DNA from: Segatella copri
Lineage (GTDB): Bacteria; Bacteroidota; Bacteroidia; Bacteroidales; Bacteroidaceae
DNA: 64,000 bases
Direction of reading: 5' to 3'
NCBI RefSeq assembly: GCF_009494395.1
Contig: NZ_VZCB01000079.1
Span: forward strand, 309,795 to 373,794
Below the pieces are notes generated by a model that had not been told where the DNA came from, did not search any database, and was given only the letters and a program-made list of their open reading frames with translations. This document shows positions 25,548 through 35,633 of this stretch, one piece after another. Position 1 is the stretch's first letter; the number at the start of each line of letters is the position of its first letter. The position numbers were made by a program, and so were the translations under genes.

Positions 25548-27785
25548 TTACTTGGCTTCCTTCCAATATTCTGGAGCACCAAGACCTACAGCGAAACCTG
25601 CATAGGTATGCTTGCGAAGATAGTTGAGATCCCAGAGGCCTACTGGCAAACCAGGACGCCAACCTGAATCCTTAGGAGCATCTGTAGCACACCACTGAGT
25701 AATGCCATACTGCTTATCTATAGGGATAATCTCGAAGTACTTCTGGAGAACGAAGGTGTAGAGGTCACGCATTTCCTTGTGTTGTTCCTCTGTCATATCG
25801 ACTGTCTTCACTTCTTTGCCAGCGGCATCGACATAACCCATATCAAGTTCAGAAATCTTACAAAGCTTGCCACTTTTAGCCATCAACTCCAACATCTTGA
25901 CGATATGATCTTTCTTACTTTTCTGAGTGTTAGGATCAGCATAGCAAGAGATATGCATCTGAGTACCGATACCATCAATCTTGGTCACGCCATCAGCTTC
26001 CCAATCATGAATCCACTGGATCAAGCTCTTCAACTTACCATTGTCGTCCCAATCGCTCTCCAGGTTATAATCATTGATGAAGAGTTTCAATTTCTCAGGG
26101 TCACCATTATGGGCGGCAAAACTCTTGCGAGCTGCAGCTACAGCAGTGCGAACATAATCAATGTCACCCAGGTAATCCTGCCAGTAGAAATTGTTCTTTG
26201 CATCGGCAGCTGAAACGTTGCCTCGTTTAGCAGACTGCAAGTCGAACTTGCCATCACCATCTTTATCGGCACCAGAAAGGGCCTCGTTCACAACATCCCA
26301 TGATGTAACATAACCATCAGTAGCCTCCATCATACCATCAATCCACTTGCCCATTGCATCAGTAAGAAGAGATTTCTTCTCTTCATCCGTAAGAGGAATG
26401 GAATTAGCAGACTTCATGTAGTAAACTTCAAAATCATCAATATGAAGGGTACCCGCATATTTACCGATATTCAACAGCAGGCGCAAGGCATTGTCACCAT
26501 TACATGTGGTAGCTACATCAACTTCCTTCCAATCAGTTGTAACCTTGATGGTAGGGAAGTCACCACAGCCTTTGTATCCGTCAGGATTCTGGAATCCAGC
26601 ACCAAATTCGCCAGCTACAGAACCCTTGATTTTCATCTTCAAGTGATAGGTTTTACCATTCTCGAAAGCGAAACCTGGTTCATAGTTAACTTGTGCATTC
26701 CAAGGGTTTTCCTTGGCTGCGTTGTTACCAACCTCACAAACACCATTTACAATCTTTGGCGCATTATCCATACCCCATCCACCAAGGTTCTGACCATCAT
26801 CAAAGGTAAGATGCCCAACACTTACAGGGATATCGACAGCTGCGGCTGCAGAAGCCACCTTGATGGTACAGCCAGTCGGATTCCAACCACTAGCCGACTC
26901 TTTCGCAAAGTCTCCATTTTCAATAAGATTCTCATCAGAACCAGCTTTCGTCAACGTAAAGTCATCGCAAGAAATGGTTCCTCCTACCTTACCGAATACA
27001 AACTGAAGCTTATCAATAGGGAAATTGGCTGTAAACTCCCAAGTCAAAGTAGAATAATCCTCAGAGATGTCATAAGTAGCCATATACTGAACATCATTAC
27101 TACCACCCCATTGGTTTTTATTATCACTTGCTTCCCAAATAGGCCAAGCAGCAAAAGTTCCGACATCCGATGCCTTTACCTTAACGGACATCACGTAACG
27201 TTGTCCCTTAACCAATGCCTTAGGCAACTTATAACTAATCTGTTTATCCCATGGATTGGCGCCAGCATCGCCACAAGCAATCTCCAAGTACTTGTTTCCA
27301 CCAGTTGGATCAGGTGGCAGTTCCTTATCCTTGATAAGATTATTGAGATACTTATTAGCGGCCTGTGAGTGCCAAGCCAGCGTATGACCATAAATCGTCA
27401 TATCTGCATCTTGCGCATTCTTGACGAACTCCTTGACTGTCGAAAAATCCATACTGCCATCATCTTTCACACAAGAAGCCATTTTCATGGCATTACCAGC
27501 AGTCATTTCATTGAAATTGCTACCAGCCAGGCAATATACAAGTTCCTGCTTGTTGAAGTCGGCTGCGCCGAGCGCAATGCCCAACTTAAAGTCGGGATTG
27601 CACTTGCCGGCAGCTTTCATATCTTCCACATATTTCTTCAAAGGCTCGTAGTTATTCAGATACTGATAATCCTTTAAATTCTTGGTCATATCAGTTCTGT
27701 ACTCCGAGAACTTGTCATCAGCACAAGAAGACAAAGCCAAGAGAGTCATCAAGCCTAAACCTAAATTAATATTTTTCAATTTCAT
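25548..27785 (-). CDS. xyn10C: GH10 endo-1,4-beta-xylanase with two inserted CBMs (Xyn10C type)
   Basis: The start is MKLKNINLGL at 27785 with lipobox Cys21 (LALSSC), so it is a 745-residue surface lipoprotein; a longer frame has no signal. The GH10 barrel is split. Residues ~65-155 hold the first part (IYGHTLAWHSQ). Two CBM4/9/22-like modules occupy ~160-310 and ~320-458. The barrel resumes at ~465 with acid/base E501 (WDVVNEAL) and nucleophile E646 (KISELD). This insertion is the hallmark of Bacteroidetes xylan-locus xylanases. It is the last gene of the xus operon, as in P. bryantii. It cuts xylan at the cell surface for import. Confidence 0.93.
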   Translation of the reverse strand: MKLKNINLGLGLMTLLALSSCADDKFSEYRTDMTKNLKDYQYLNNYEPLKKYVEDMKAAGKCNPDFKLGIALGAADFNKQELVYCLAGSNFNEMTAGNAMKMASCVKDDGSMDFSTVKEFVKNAQDADMTIYGHTLAWHSQAANKYLNNLIKDKELPPDPTGGNKYLEIACGDAGANPWDKQISYKLPKALVKGQRYVMSVKVKASDVGTFAAWPIWEASDNKNQWGGSNDVQYMATYDISEDYSTLTWEFTANFPIDKLQFVFGKVGGTISCDDFTLTKAGSDENLIENGDFAKESASGWNPTGCTIKVASAAAAVDIPVSVGHLTFDDGQNLGGWGMDNAPKIVNGVCEVGNNAAKENPWNAQVNYEPGFAFENGKTYHLKMKIKGSVAGEFGAGFQNPDGYKGCGDFPTIKVTTDWKEVDVATTCNGDNALRLLLNIGKYAGTLHIDDFEVYYMKSANSIPLTDEEKKSLLTDAMGKWIDGMMEATDGYVTSWDVVNEALSGADKDGDGKFDLQSAKRGNVSAADAKNNFYWQDYLGDIDYVRTAVAAARKSFAAHNGDPEKLKLFINDYNLESDWDDNGKLKSLIQWIHDWEADGVTKIDGIGTQMHISCYADPNTQKSKKDHIVKMLELMAKSGKLCKISELDMGYVDAAGKEVKTVDMTEEQHKEMRDLYTFVLQKYFEIIPIDKQYGITQWCATDAPKDSGWRPGLPVGLWDLNYLRKHTYAGFAVGLGAPEYWKEAK

Positions 27786-27829
27786 AATAATCAAATTATT
27801 AGAATGACACTTATCTATCAAGAATAGTA

Positions 27830-28888
27830 CTACTTGATATACTTAGGACTGAAAGTAACAACACCATTGGTGTTACCACGAGTCTCGGCAACGAACTGAT
27901 CGGATGTTTCCAAAACAATACCAGAACCGAAATCAACCCTGTAATTGAGAGTCAGGATGTCACGATCCTTGTTACCCCAAGCCAACTTTGCTCCCTTTTC
28001 TACAAACTTTCCAGAACCAGAAGCAGTCATGCCCTCTGTATCAGAAGTAACGGTACAATTACCACTATCATCGAACGTAAGTTTCAAGTTGCAAGTGACC
28101 TTTGAGCCGTCAGCTTTATTTACAGAGACTACGAAATTACATTCCTTCAAGCCCTTAGTTGTAATTCGACTCACTTCATCCTTTTCAATAGTTGCACCTT
28201 CACGCTTTACCTCATTAGTTTGTCCATTCTCTGTAATCTTGTCAGTTCCTCTACGGAAATAATAGCCATCCCATGGATTCATAAACTTAACGCAATAAAG
28301 GATATAATCCTTAGGAACTATAGACCAAGATGCAGCATCAGTACGAACAGGAGTTGTACCTGCAACGACAGGAGAACCTGAAAGAATAGAATCGGCTCCC
28401 ACCAAATCCTTGATGCGAACTGGGATTACATATGTATTCTTTGCGCAATCTGGATCAGCAAAAAAAGCATCCTCCAACTTAACCTGAAGACGTCCCTGCA
28501 ATTTCCCATTATACGCAACCGTCTTGGTAGGAATTGTATAATAATTGCTAGGCATTGGCTTTACAGGAGTAACTCCATCCTCAAAATACAGATTGTCACA
28601 CAATGAATTATCAACATCTACATTCAATGTGATGTTTTTTCCATTATATGCTCCACCCATTGTAGATACGATATACAATACATGATTGTTATCATCCGTA
28701 TTATCGCGATTCTCATCATTGCCTAAAACTACAGAACGTTCGATATACTGATAAGGATAATATACAGTAGTACCGCCCTCATAATCAGGAAATTCTTGGT
28801 CGCCATTCTCACAAGAGTTAAAGCCTAAAGCCAAGATTCCCAATGCAGCCATGGACAAATATTTGCTTATCTTCATTGTTTTCATCAT
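27830..28888 (-). CDS. xusE: DUF1735-type surface glycan-binding lipoprotein (XusE)
   Basis: This 352-residue protein has a lipobox Cys26 (LGFNSC). Residues ~45-190 match the BT_3987-like N-terminal DUF1735 fold (NITLNVDVDNSLCDNLYF, YVIPVRIKDLVGADS). The remainder (~200-350) is a lipocalin-like beta domain, possibly DUF5627. It holds the position of xusE between the second SusD and the xylanase, 18 bp after the SusD stop. The expected role is binding xylan at the surface; no catalytic residues are seen. The second Met at 28885 is an equally good start. Confidence 0.8.
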   Translation of the reverse strand: MMKTMKISKYLSMAALGILALGFNSCENGDQEFPDYEGGTTVYYPYQYIERSVVLGNDENRDNTDDNNHVLYIVSTMGGAYNGKNITLNVDVDNSLCDNLYFEDGVTPVKPMPSNYYTIPTKTVAYNGKLQGRLQVKLEDAFFADPDCAKNTYVIPVRIKDLVGADSILSGSPVVAGTTPVRTDAASWSIVPKDYILYCVKFMNPWDGYYFRRGTDKITENGQTNEVKREGATIEKDEVSRITTKGLKECNFVVSVNKADGSKVTCNLKLTFDDSGNCTVTSDTEGMTASGSGKFVEKGAKLAWGNKDRDILTLNYRVDFGSGIVLETSDQFVAETRGNTNGVVTFSPKYIK

Positions 28889-28906
28889 TTTAAATATTAG
28901 TCGTTA

Positions 28907-30715
28907 TTATTTTACTTCCCAGCCCTTATTCTGCTGCAAGTTGCTCCACTTCAACATTTCGCTCTGTGGTATAGGACCGTAATACATGTAATCTTTATAG
29001 CTGCGATCCTCAACCTTCATGTCTTTGTATGATGGGACACCAGCCTCTGAAGTGATTTCTATACCACGCACAGCCTCATTTAGAGGAGCTTTCCAACGGC
29101 GAAGGTCACTAAAGCGCTTATTTTCAAAACAAAGTTCCAAACGACGCTCGTTGCGAATCAACTCACGCATTTTCTCTTTGCTACCAGCGCACTCATCCAA
29201 GTATGGATCCTCGCCAAACTCGCCAACTCCGGCACGCTGACGGATTGCCTTGATTACATCGTAAGCTGAGTAGTTGTGAGATCCCTTACCCTGTGGTCCC
29301 CAAGCCTCGTTGGCAGCCTCAGCGTAATCGAGGAATATCTCAGTATAGCGAATATACACAGGATAATGATACTGAGCATTCTTTGAATTAGGGTCAGGAT
29401 TGCAATCCTCACGCAACAGCTTTTTCATGTAATAGCCTGTACGAGTAGAATTGGAAATCTTATTCAAACCATCATTGTTATTAGACGTCGTAATGTCTGT
29501 ATGAATGGTCTTTCCCTTATAAGTACTACCATCATGAATGATATAAAGGTCAAGACGAGGATCTCGATTGCTGTAAGGATCCAACTTATCATACTCAGAA
29601 CGAGCATCGGTGATAGGATAACCATTTGCAGCAGGGAATGCATCGACCAGATTCTGAGTTGGGTTGATTCTACCCTTACCATAAAGAGATGGAGGGAAAT
29701 TATCAGACTCTTGGTTCAGACCAAGATCCCAGTCATCAGAACCATTGGTACGACTGCCACGCCAAAGAATTTCAGCAGGACAAGCACCAGAACCAAGCGC
29801 ATCGATTTCTTTGGTTTGCATAAACCAATTATTACCTGTTTCAGACAAACCATTCACACCATTGATACGATCAAGAACGGTAGCAGCGTCGTCAGCAGCC
29901 TTAGCATAATCGACGTTTGTACCTTCAGAGAAAGCAGGACTAGCTGCAAGCAAAGATACCTGTGAGCGAATAGCCTCAGCAATACGACCACTGATACGAC
30001 CACGCATAATAGTACCAAATACACGGTTGTAGTCTCCTGCGGTCAGTACTCCGATTTCCTTATACTTGGCAGGAACAGCGTTATCATCAGTCAAGTCATT
30101 GTAATCAAGAGGGAGAAGCTTGGCAGCCTCGTCCAAATCGCTATAGATTTGATCCAAGCACTCTTGGAATGTATTACGTGGCTTGTTGAAATCATCAGTA
30201 GAAGACTCTGGTTCTGTCAAATTAGGAACACCAAGCAGTTTGCCATCGGCTGTCCATCCACCATGATTCATCAAAAGATAATACAAGTTGAGAGCTCTCA
30301 AAGCATAAGCTTCACCTTTACGGCTATCACAATACATCTTACGAGCATTCTCGTCCTTTGCCCAGTTTACCTTATCTACCTCCTGAAGGAAGATATTGAG
30401 ATACTGGATACTAGCACGACCATTTGTCCATCTAGACATTGGATCGTTATTAGCAGTCCAAGAACCTGTAGCCATCTTGAGATAGCCATTTGTCAAGTCA
30501 TTGCTTACAGCGTCATCTGTAGCAACATCAGTAACACTCTTGGTATTGTAAGGAAGCATCGCATAACCATATCCCAATAGTCCCTGAGCGTATGTTGGTT
30601 CATTGTAAATCTCATTCAAGCCACGGTTGTTTTCCTCTGCAGGCTCGAAGAGATCTGAGCAAGAAGCCAAAGTAAGCGACATTGCTGCTAATATAAATAT
30701 ATTTTTTACTTTCAT
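28907..30715 (-). CDS. xusD: SusD/RagB-like glycan-binding lipoprotein (XusD)
   Basis: This 602-residue protein has lipobox Cys19 (LTLASC). It has the RagB/SusD helical TPR scaffold (DSRKGEAYALRALNLYYLLMN; VYIRYTEIFLDYAEAANEA; LIRNERRLELCFENKRFSDLRRW, shown in parts) and the C-terminal YGPIPQSEM. It forms the lid of the SusC pore encoded immediately upstream (22 bp gap) and captures xylo-oligosaccharides. Specificity is inferred from the operon. Confidence 0.92.
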   Translation of the reverse strand: MKVKNIFILAAMSLTLASCSDLFEPAEENNRGLNEIYNEPTYAQGLLGYGYAMLPYNTKSVTDVATDDAVSNDLTNGYLKMATGSWTANNDPMSRWTNGRASIQYLNIFLQEVDKVNWAKDENARKMYCDSRKGEAYALRALNLYYLLMNHGGWTADGKLLGVPNLTEPESSTDDFNKPRNTFQECLDQIYSDLDEAAKLLPLDYNDLTDDNAVPAKYKEIGVLTAGDYNRVFGTIMRGRISGRIAEAIRSQVSLLAASPAFSEGTNVDYAKAADDAATVLDRINGVNGLSETGNNWFMQTKEIDALGSGACPAEILWRGSRTNGSDDWDLGLNQESDNFPPSLYGKGRINPTQNLVDAFPAANGYPITDARSEYDKLDPYSNRDPRLDLYIIHDGSTYKGKTIHTDITTSNNNDGLNKISNSTRTGYYMKKLLREDCNPDPNSKNAQYHYPVYIRYTEIFLDYAEAANEAWGPQGKGSHNYSAYDVIKAIRQRAGVGEFGEDPYLDECAGSKEKMRELIRNERRLELCFENKRFSDLRRWKAPLNEAVRGIEITSEAGVPSYKDMKVEDRSYKDYMYYGPIPQSEMLKWSNLQQNKGWEVK

Positions 30716-30737
30716 TTCTTTCTACATTTTAAAATGA

Positions 30738-33605
30738 TTAGAATGTTGCCTTCACACCTATATTATAATAGCGTGTCTGAGGCGCAGACCCAACGTTCAT
30801 CTCTAAGACTTCGCGCTCTCCTGAAATGGTAAGCAAGTTAGCTCCGCTTACGTATGCCGACAACCCCTTAAGCCATGTCTTCTGGAACAAAGTACTAGGC
30901 AAGTCGTAAGTTATCTGGACCTTAGCCAAGCGGAAAGCATCCGTCTTGTACATCCAGAAGTCGGATGTCTGGAAGTTGTTGTTACCAGCAAGAGTTGTCA
31001 AGCGAGGATAGGTTGCAGTCTCTTTGGTTTCCTCTGTCCATCGGTTACGAACTACAGCAGAATATTTGCTATCGCCCTTTACCCACCAATAAGAATTATT
31101 CTTGACTCCCCAAGCACCGAAGTTTCCGGTACCAAGAGCAAAGAAGGTAAAGTTCTTCCACTTAGCTGTAAGATTGACACCAAGCGTGAATGGTGCTCCA
31201 TACCAACCACCCTTACCCAAGAAGACTTGGTCATATTGGTCAATTTTATTATCACCATTTACATCCACATACTTGATGTCACCAGGTTTAACTGTTCCGC
31301 CAAAATAGCTTTGGTCTGGAGAAGTTTTGATTTCCTCCTCGCTTTGGAAGAGACCTGCGCTCTTGTAGCCCCAAATGCCATCAAGTGCCTTTCCTTGTCT
31401 GTTCTGATACTGCTCTACGTTGTTCTCATCTCGTTTGGTAGCCTTGGTTGTATAGTAAGTACCAGTCACACCAAGTGAAAGATCCACATCACCTACCTTC
31501 TTATTGAAGTTGGCTGCGAAATCAAATCCAACTCTACGATTATTGTTGTAATTAAGTACTGGCATAAACGAAGCCGCTGGATAACCAGTATTCAAATGAG
31601 ATGGATAGAATGTTGGCGAAGTGATGAGATAACCCTCCATCGAATTGATGAAGAAACTTGCATCCAACGTCACCAATCTCTGCCACAAGGATGTCTTGAA
31701 ATTCAGAGACAACTCTTTGCGCTTGATAAAATCAAGGCCTTTGTTCTCACCTCTTTTTGAATAGGTGTATTTATCGCTAGATCCATCATACCATCCATAG
31801 CCGTAATCAGAAGTCCAAATACTCTGATAGAGATAGTAGCGATTGTCACCATTTGCTATATCAATATCCTCATTGATAATACTACCAGATACACTGATCA
31901 TCATGTCATCTACCACCTGGGAATTCTTCAAGAAAGACTCATTCTTGAGTCTCCAACCCAAAGAAAGTGATGGTGAGAGAGCCTCACGATGACCTGGAGC
32001 CAACTGGGCAGAGTGGATGGCAGCTAAGCCAAAATCTGCGTAATACTTCTGGGCATAATTGTAAGAAGCATCGAATGCAAGATTGGCACTAGAGTTCTTG
32101 TGATACTGTCCAGACTTCGACTGCTGGAAGCCAGAAGCTATCAACATTGCCGACAGATTGTGAACCTTATTGAAAGTATTGTTGTAGTTGAACTGACCAG
32201 AGAAAAACATGGTCTGGTTATCTGTACTTCCGCCGATGTTCTGGTTGCCAGACTTTTTATCCTCACCTTCCTTCTTCAATGCGACAATCATATCCTTGCC
32301 ATCGACGTTAGCCCATGTTGGGATATAAACAGCATAGCTATTATCGAAAGAAGTATTATAAGATGTGGCATAGTCGACTGCGAAATGAGTCTCGAAAGAC
32401 AAGCCCTTCAACACCTTGTGCAAGTTGATATTGACACCCGTATCAAACTGGAATTGACGACTAGTAAATTTACTCTTTCCTGCAGAATAGATATCAGCAA
32501 AAACATTGGAGGAGTTTGCCTGAGTACCAGCAAGGAAGTATTTGCCATCTACCAACTTCGCAACGCTCATCAAGTCCCAAGCAGCCTTAGCGTTAGGAGC
32601 TATCATATCAGTGGAGATAAGAGGAGCTGCATTCTGCGGGAAATTAGGACGCCAAGTAGCAGCAGCATTCCAGTAATTACCCTTTGCTGAATGAGAATCA
32701 TAGAAGGTTGCACTAGAGTTGACCCAAGCCTTAATATCATCAGTAATGTTTACATCCACATTACCACGAACGCTGAAACGCTGGATATTATTGTTCTTTG
32801 CCTCACCAAACTTGAAGTAATCGCCCTGGCGATAATAGTTGATATTGCTATAGAAGTGAGCTCGTTTACCACCACCGCTGATTTCTGCAGTAGCCTCATA
32901 ACGGCTGTTCATCTTTCTGAGATAATCAGAAGAATAGAAATCGAGATTAGGATAACGGTAAGGGTTCAAACCTGCTCCATGATTATAGATGTCCTCAGCA
33001 GTATAAAGCTCAGACAGGTCATCATTACGACGAGCCTCGTTATAGAGAGTCATATACTCTGCACTGCTAAGATACTCAGGATAAGATTTAGCAACGTTCA
33101 AGCCCGCATTAGCCTGAACCTCTACCTTCAAGCCGTCATTATGTCCACGCTTGGTGGTGATGACTATAGCACCCTTGGCAGCCTTGCTACCATAGAGCAC
33201 CACTGCCTGCGCACCCTTGAGAAAAGATATCTGTGCAATCTCACTTGGTTGAACGTTGTTTGCTTCACGAGGCACACCATCTACCAAGACGAGATAACCA
33301 GCGTTGTCGCCATCCATACCCCAGAGAGAATTGCCATTCCAACCACCTACATAACCTTGCATATTGTCGAGGCTATAAGTATGGTAGTTCTTCTTCATCA
33401 AGTTCTCTACATCGACTACAGACACACCGCCCAAGAGGTCATCCTTGGCTACCTTTCGGTAAGCCACCTGAACCATCTCCTTGTCGGCACTGGCTGTGTC
33501 GGATTCGCTTGTCTGTGCAGTCTTGGCATTGGCACCAAGAGGAGCCAAAGCCACAAGACTTGCTACAAAAAGCTTATAATTATATGATTTGAATATTGAA
33601 TTCAT
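30738..33605 (-). CDS. xusC: SusC-like TonB-dependent outer-membrane transporter (XusC)
   Basis: The start is taken at MNSIFKSYNYKLF (33605), which gives a clean signal peptide ending GANA; an ATG five codons upstream is possible. The protein has ~955 residues. The plug region reads YVGGWNGNSLWGMDGDN...LVLVDGVPR, and AVVLYGSKAAKGAIVITTKRG is the SusC signature. The C-terminal barrel ends in YYNIGVKATF with terminal aromatic F. Unlike XusA it lacks the ~90-residue carboxypeptidase-regulatory-like N-terminal domain and is shorter. It pairs with the SusD at 28907. Confidence 0.92.
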   Translation of the reverse strand: MNSIFKSYNYKLFVASLVALAPLGANAKTAQTSESDTASADKEMVQVAYRKVAKDDLLGGVSVVDVENLMKKNYHTYSLDNMQGYVGGWNGNSLWGMDGDNAGYLVLVDGVPREANNVQPSEIAQISFLKGAQAVVLYGSKAAKGAIVITTKRGHNDGLKVEVQANAGLNVAKSYPEYLSSAEYMTLYNEARRNDDLSELYTAEDIYNHGAGLNPYRYPNLDFYSSDYLRKMNSRYEATAEISGGGKRAHFYSNINYYRQGDYFKFGEAKNNNIQRFSVRGNVDVNITDDIKAWVNSSATFYDSHSAKGNYWNAAATWRPNFPQNAAPLISTDMIAPNAKAAWDLMSVAKLVDGKYFLAGTQANSSNVFADIYSAGKSKFTSRQFQFDTGVNINLHKVLKGLSFETHFAVDYATSYNTSFDNSYAVYIPTWANVDGKDMIVALKKEGEDKKSGNQNIGGSTDNQTMFFSGQFNYNNTFNKVHNLSAMLIASGFQQSKSGQYHKNSSANLAFDASYNYAQKYYADFGLAAIHSAQLAPGHREALSPSLSLGWRLKNESFLKNSQVVDDMMISVSGSIINEDIDIANGDNRYYLYQSIWTSDYGYGWYDGSSDKYTYSKRGENKGLDFIKRKELSLNFKTSLWQRLVTLDASFFINSMEGYLITSPTFYPSHLNTGYPAASFMPVLNYNNNRRVGFDFAANFNKKVGDVDLSLGVTGTYYTTKATKRDENNVEQYQNRQGKALDGIWGYKSAGLFQSEEEIKTSPDQSYFGGTVKPGDIKYVDVNGDNKIDQYDQVFLGKGGWYGAPFTLGVNLTAKWKNFTFFALGTGNFGAWGVKNNSYWWVKGDSKYSAVVRNRWTEETKETATYPRLTTLAGNNNFQTSDFWMYKTDAFRLAKVQITYDLPSTLFQKTWLKGLSAYVSGANLLTISGEREVLEMNVGSAPQTRYYNIGVKATF

Positions 33606-33649
33606 ACTATCATTATTCATTTAGTATTACTAATTTATAATTTTAAACC

Positions 33650-35614
33650 TTACCAGCCTGGATTTTGACGAAACTCTGGATAGAGCTGAGTCTCCCTGAT
33701 TGGCAATGGGAACCAATAGTGCTTGGTATCGAAATTACGAGTCAATATCAATTTTCTACGATAATTGGCAACCTGAGCGTCCTTAGGATCATGCTTTTTA
33801 TAGAAGTCTGCACTTTCCACACGGTCAAACTCCTGTGAGAATTTTTGGTTATAAGGAGCCTCTGTCAAAAGCAACCAACGCTGTAAGTCACAGAATCGGA
33901 ATCCTTCGAAAGAAAGTTCTACCTCACGCTCACGACGAACCTCGTCCATGAACTTATGGTTGTCAGCAACAAATTCTGCAGCAACATGACCAGCACCACA
34001 ACGGTCGCGAAGGGTATTGATTGCATCTTCTGCGGTCTTACCAAAGTTTGAAGACTTGCCGGAAGCACCACCGAATGCAGCACAAGCCTCTGCATACATC
34101 AAGTATATGTCTGCAAGACGCATATATGGCAAATAGCAGTGGAAAGCTGCACCCCAGTCATAATCTTTATCCACTTCATTACAGGTATGAGGCACCAACT
34201 TCTGAATGAAATAACCCGTACGACTTGCATTTTCTACTGGGCGCATATTACCACCCGTATATAATTGGCAATACTGCAGATCTGCAAACTGACCAGGTGT
34301 TCCGTTCAAATACTTAAAACCATCGAAGACGATATCGTGGTAGAAACGGGGATCACGATCTTTGAAAGGATGTGCAGGGTCGAAGCCAGACTTTGGATTG
34401 AGTACATACTGACCATTCTCAACCAAATAGATTGGCTCACCGTTAGCCATTCCATAAGCCTCTACAAGGTTGGCCGTAGGTTGGTGAATGGCATTATCAT
34501 GAGCAACTACTTTCTTTACCTTAGGACCAAAGACCTTAGAGGTGTTCCAGTTAGAGCCATTAAAATCAGCAGATGGACCACGGAAGATAGCTTCAACTGT
34601 TCCTGGCATTTTCCAGTTCTGCTTCTTGGTATAGAAGATATCTGTGAAACAGGTATTGGCATCAGCAGATTTCTCATGATTGTAGATGTCTGAGTACTTA
34701 AACTCAGCCAACGCATATTGGGTCTGACCAGCTTCTACAAGAGAGAGAAGCTCACCAAAAGCCTCAGCTGCCTTCTTAGCATATTCTTGATCATAATCAT
34801 AAGTCTTGCCATTCTTGCTGGCACCTGTCTGCGCACCATTCTTCATCAAAGGACTAGCAGCCCAAAGATAGGTTTTACCAAGATAACCAAGAGCCATAAT
34901 CTTATTGATGCGAAGATCATTCTTACCTTGTGTGGCAGAACCTGCAGAAGTCTTATCCCAATTAATAGGCAACAAATCGGCAGCCTTGCGGAAATCTGCA
35001 GCCGCTTTATCAGCGCATTCCTGATAAGAAAGGCGTGGCAAATTCAGTTCGGCATTGGCATCGAGATAAGTATCCACATAAGGCATACCACCAAAATACT
35101 CCATCATTTCCTCATGCCACCATGCACGGAAGAAATAGAGCTGACCCTCTATCAGTTTTTTCTCTTCAGCACTTCCAGTCACAAACTTGTCGATATTCTG
35201 TAAACCGAGATTACATTTTCTGATGCAATACCACGCATGGTTCCAAATACCATGTGCCATCTTATCTGTGGAAGTAGGTGCACCATCACGCTTTAGCCAG
35301 TTACCAGTAGATTCCCATGCACGGAAGTTACCTAAATCAACCTGATGGGTCATTCTGCCATCAGCCTCTGGATTGAAGATTTCATCGTCACCCCAGTTCC
35401 ATGAAGGACACCAGTTACATTTCTCTTTATCAGGGATACAGTTGTATATTTCCTCAACGAAACCTTGGAAATTACGGAAATTGGCAAAGGCATCGTCTGC
35501 AGAAACTGTTGAGTCTGGCTCCTTGTCCAAGTAGTCTTGACAAGAGTTCAGCGAGGTGCCGAAAGCCATCGAGACGCATCCCATCAACAATAATGTCTTT
35601 ATCTTATTTTTCAT
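33650..35614 (-). CDS. xusB: SusD/RagB-like glycan-binding lipoprotein (XusB)
   Basis: The start is MKNKIKTLLLMGCVSM at 35614, giving lipobox Cys25 (TSLNSC); the upstream in-frame Met lacks a signal. The protein has 654 residues. The SusD fold is recognised from EGQLYFFRAWWHEEMMEYFGG, given here as the arm that contacts SusC, and from YLPYMRLADIYLMYAEACAAF and REVELSFEGFRFCDLQRW. It lies 19 bp behind XusA, with which it forms the first SusCD complex for xylan fragments. Confidence 0.92.
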   Translation of the reverse strand: MKNKIKTLLLMGCVSMAFGTSLNSCQDYLDKEPDSTVSADDAFANFRNFQGFVEEIYNCIPDKEKCNWCPSWNWGDDEIFNPEADGRMTHQVDLGNFRAWESTGNWLKRDGAPTSTDKMAHGIWNHAWYCIRKCNLGLQNIDKFVTGSAEEKKLIEGQLYFFRAWWHEEMMEYFGGMPYVDTYLDANAELNLPRLSYQECADKAAADFRKAADLLPINWDKTSAGSATQGKNDLRINKIMALGYLGKTYLWAASPLMKNGAQTGASKNGKTYDYDQEYAKKAAEAFGELLSLVEAGQTQYALAEFKYSDIYNHEKSADANTCFTDIFYTKKQNWKMPGTVEAIFRGPSADFNGSNWNTSKVFGPKVKKVVAHDNAIHQPTANLVEAYGMANGEPIYLVENGQYVLNPKSGFDPAHPFKDRDPRFYHDIVFDGFKYLNGTPGQFADLQYCQLYTGGNMRPVENASRTGYFIQKLVPHTCNEVDKDYDWGAAFHCYLPYMRLADIYLMYAEACAAFGGASGKSSNFGKTAEDAINTLRDRCGAGHVAAEFVADNHKFMDEVRREREVELSFEGFRFCDLQRWLLLTEAPYNQKFSQEFDRVESADFYKKHDPKDAQVANYRRKLILTRNFDTKHYWFPLPIRETQLYPEFRQNPGW

Positions 35615-35633
35615 CTGAATATTTTTTTTATAA

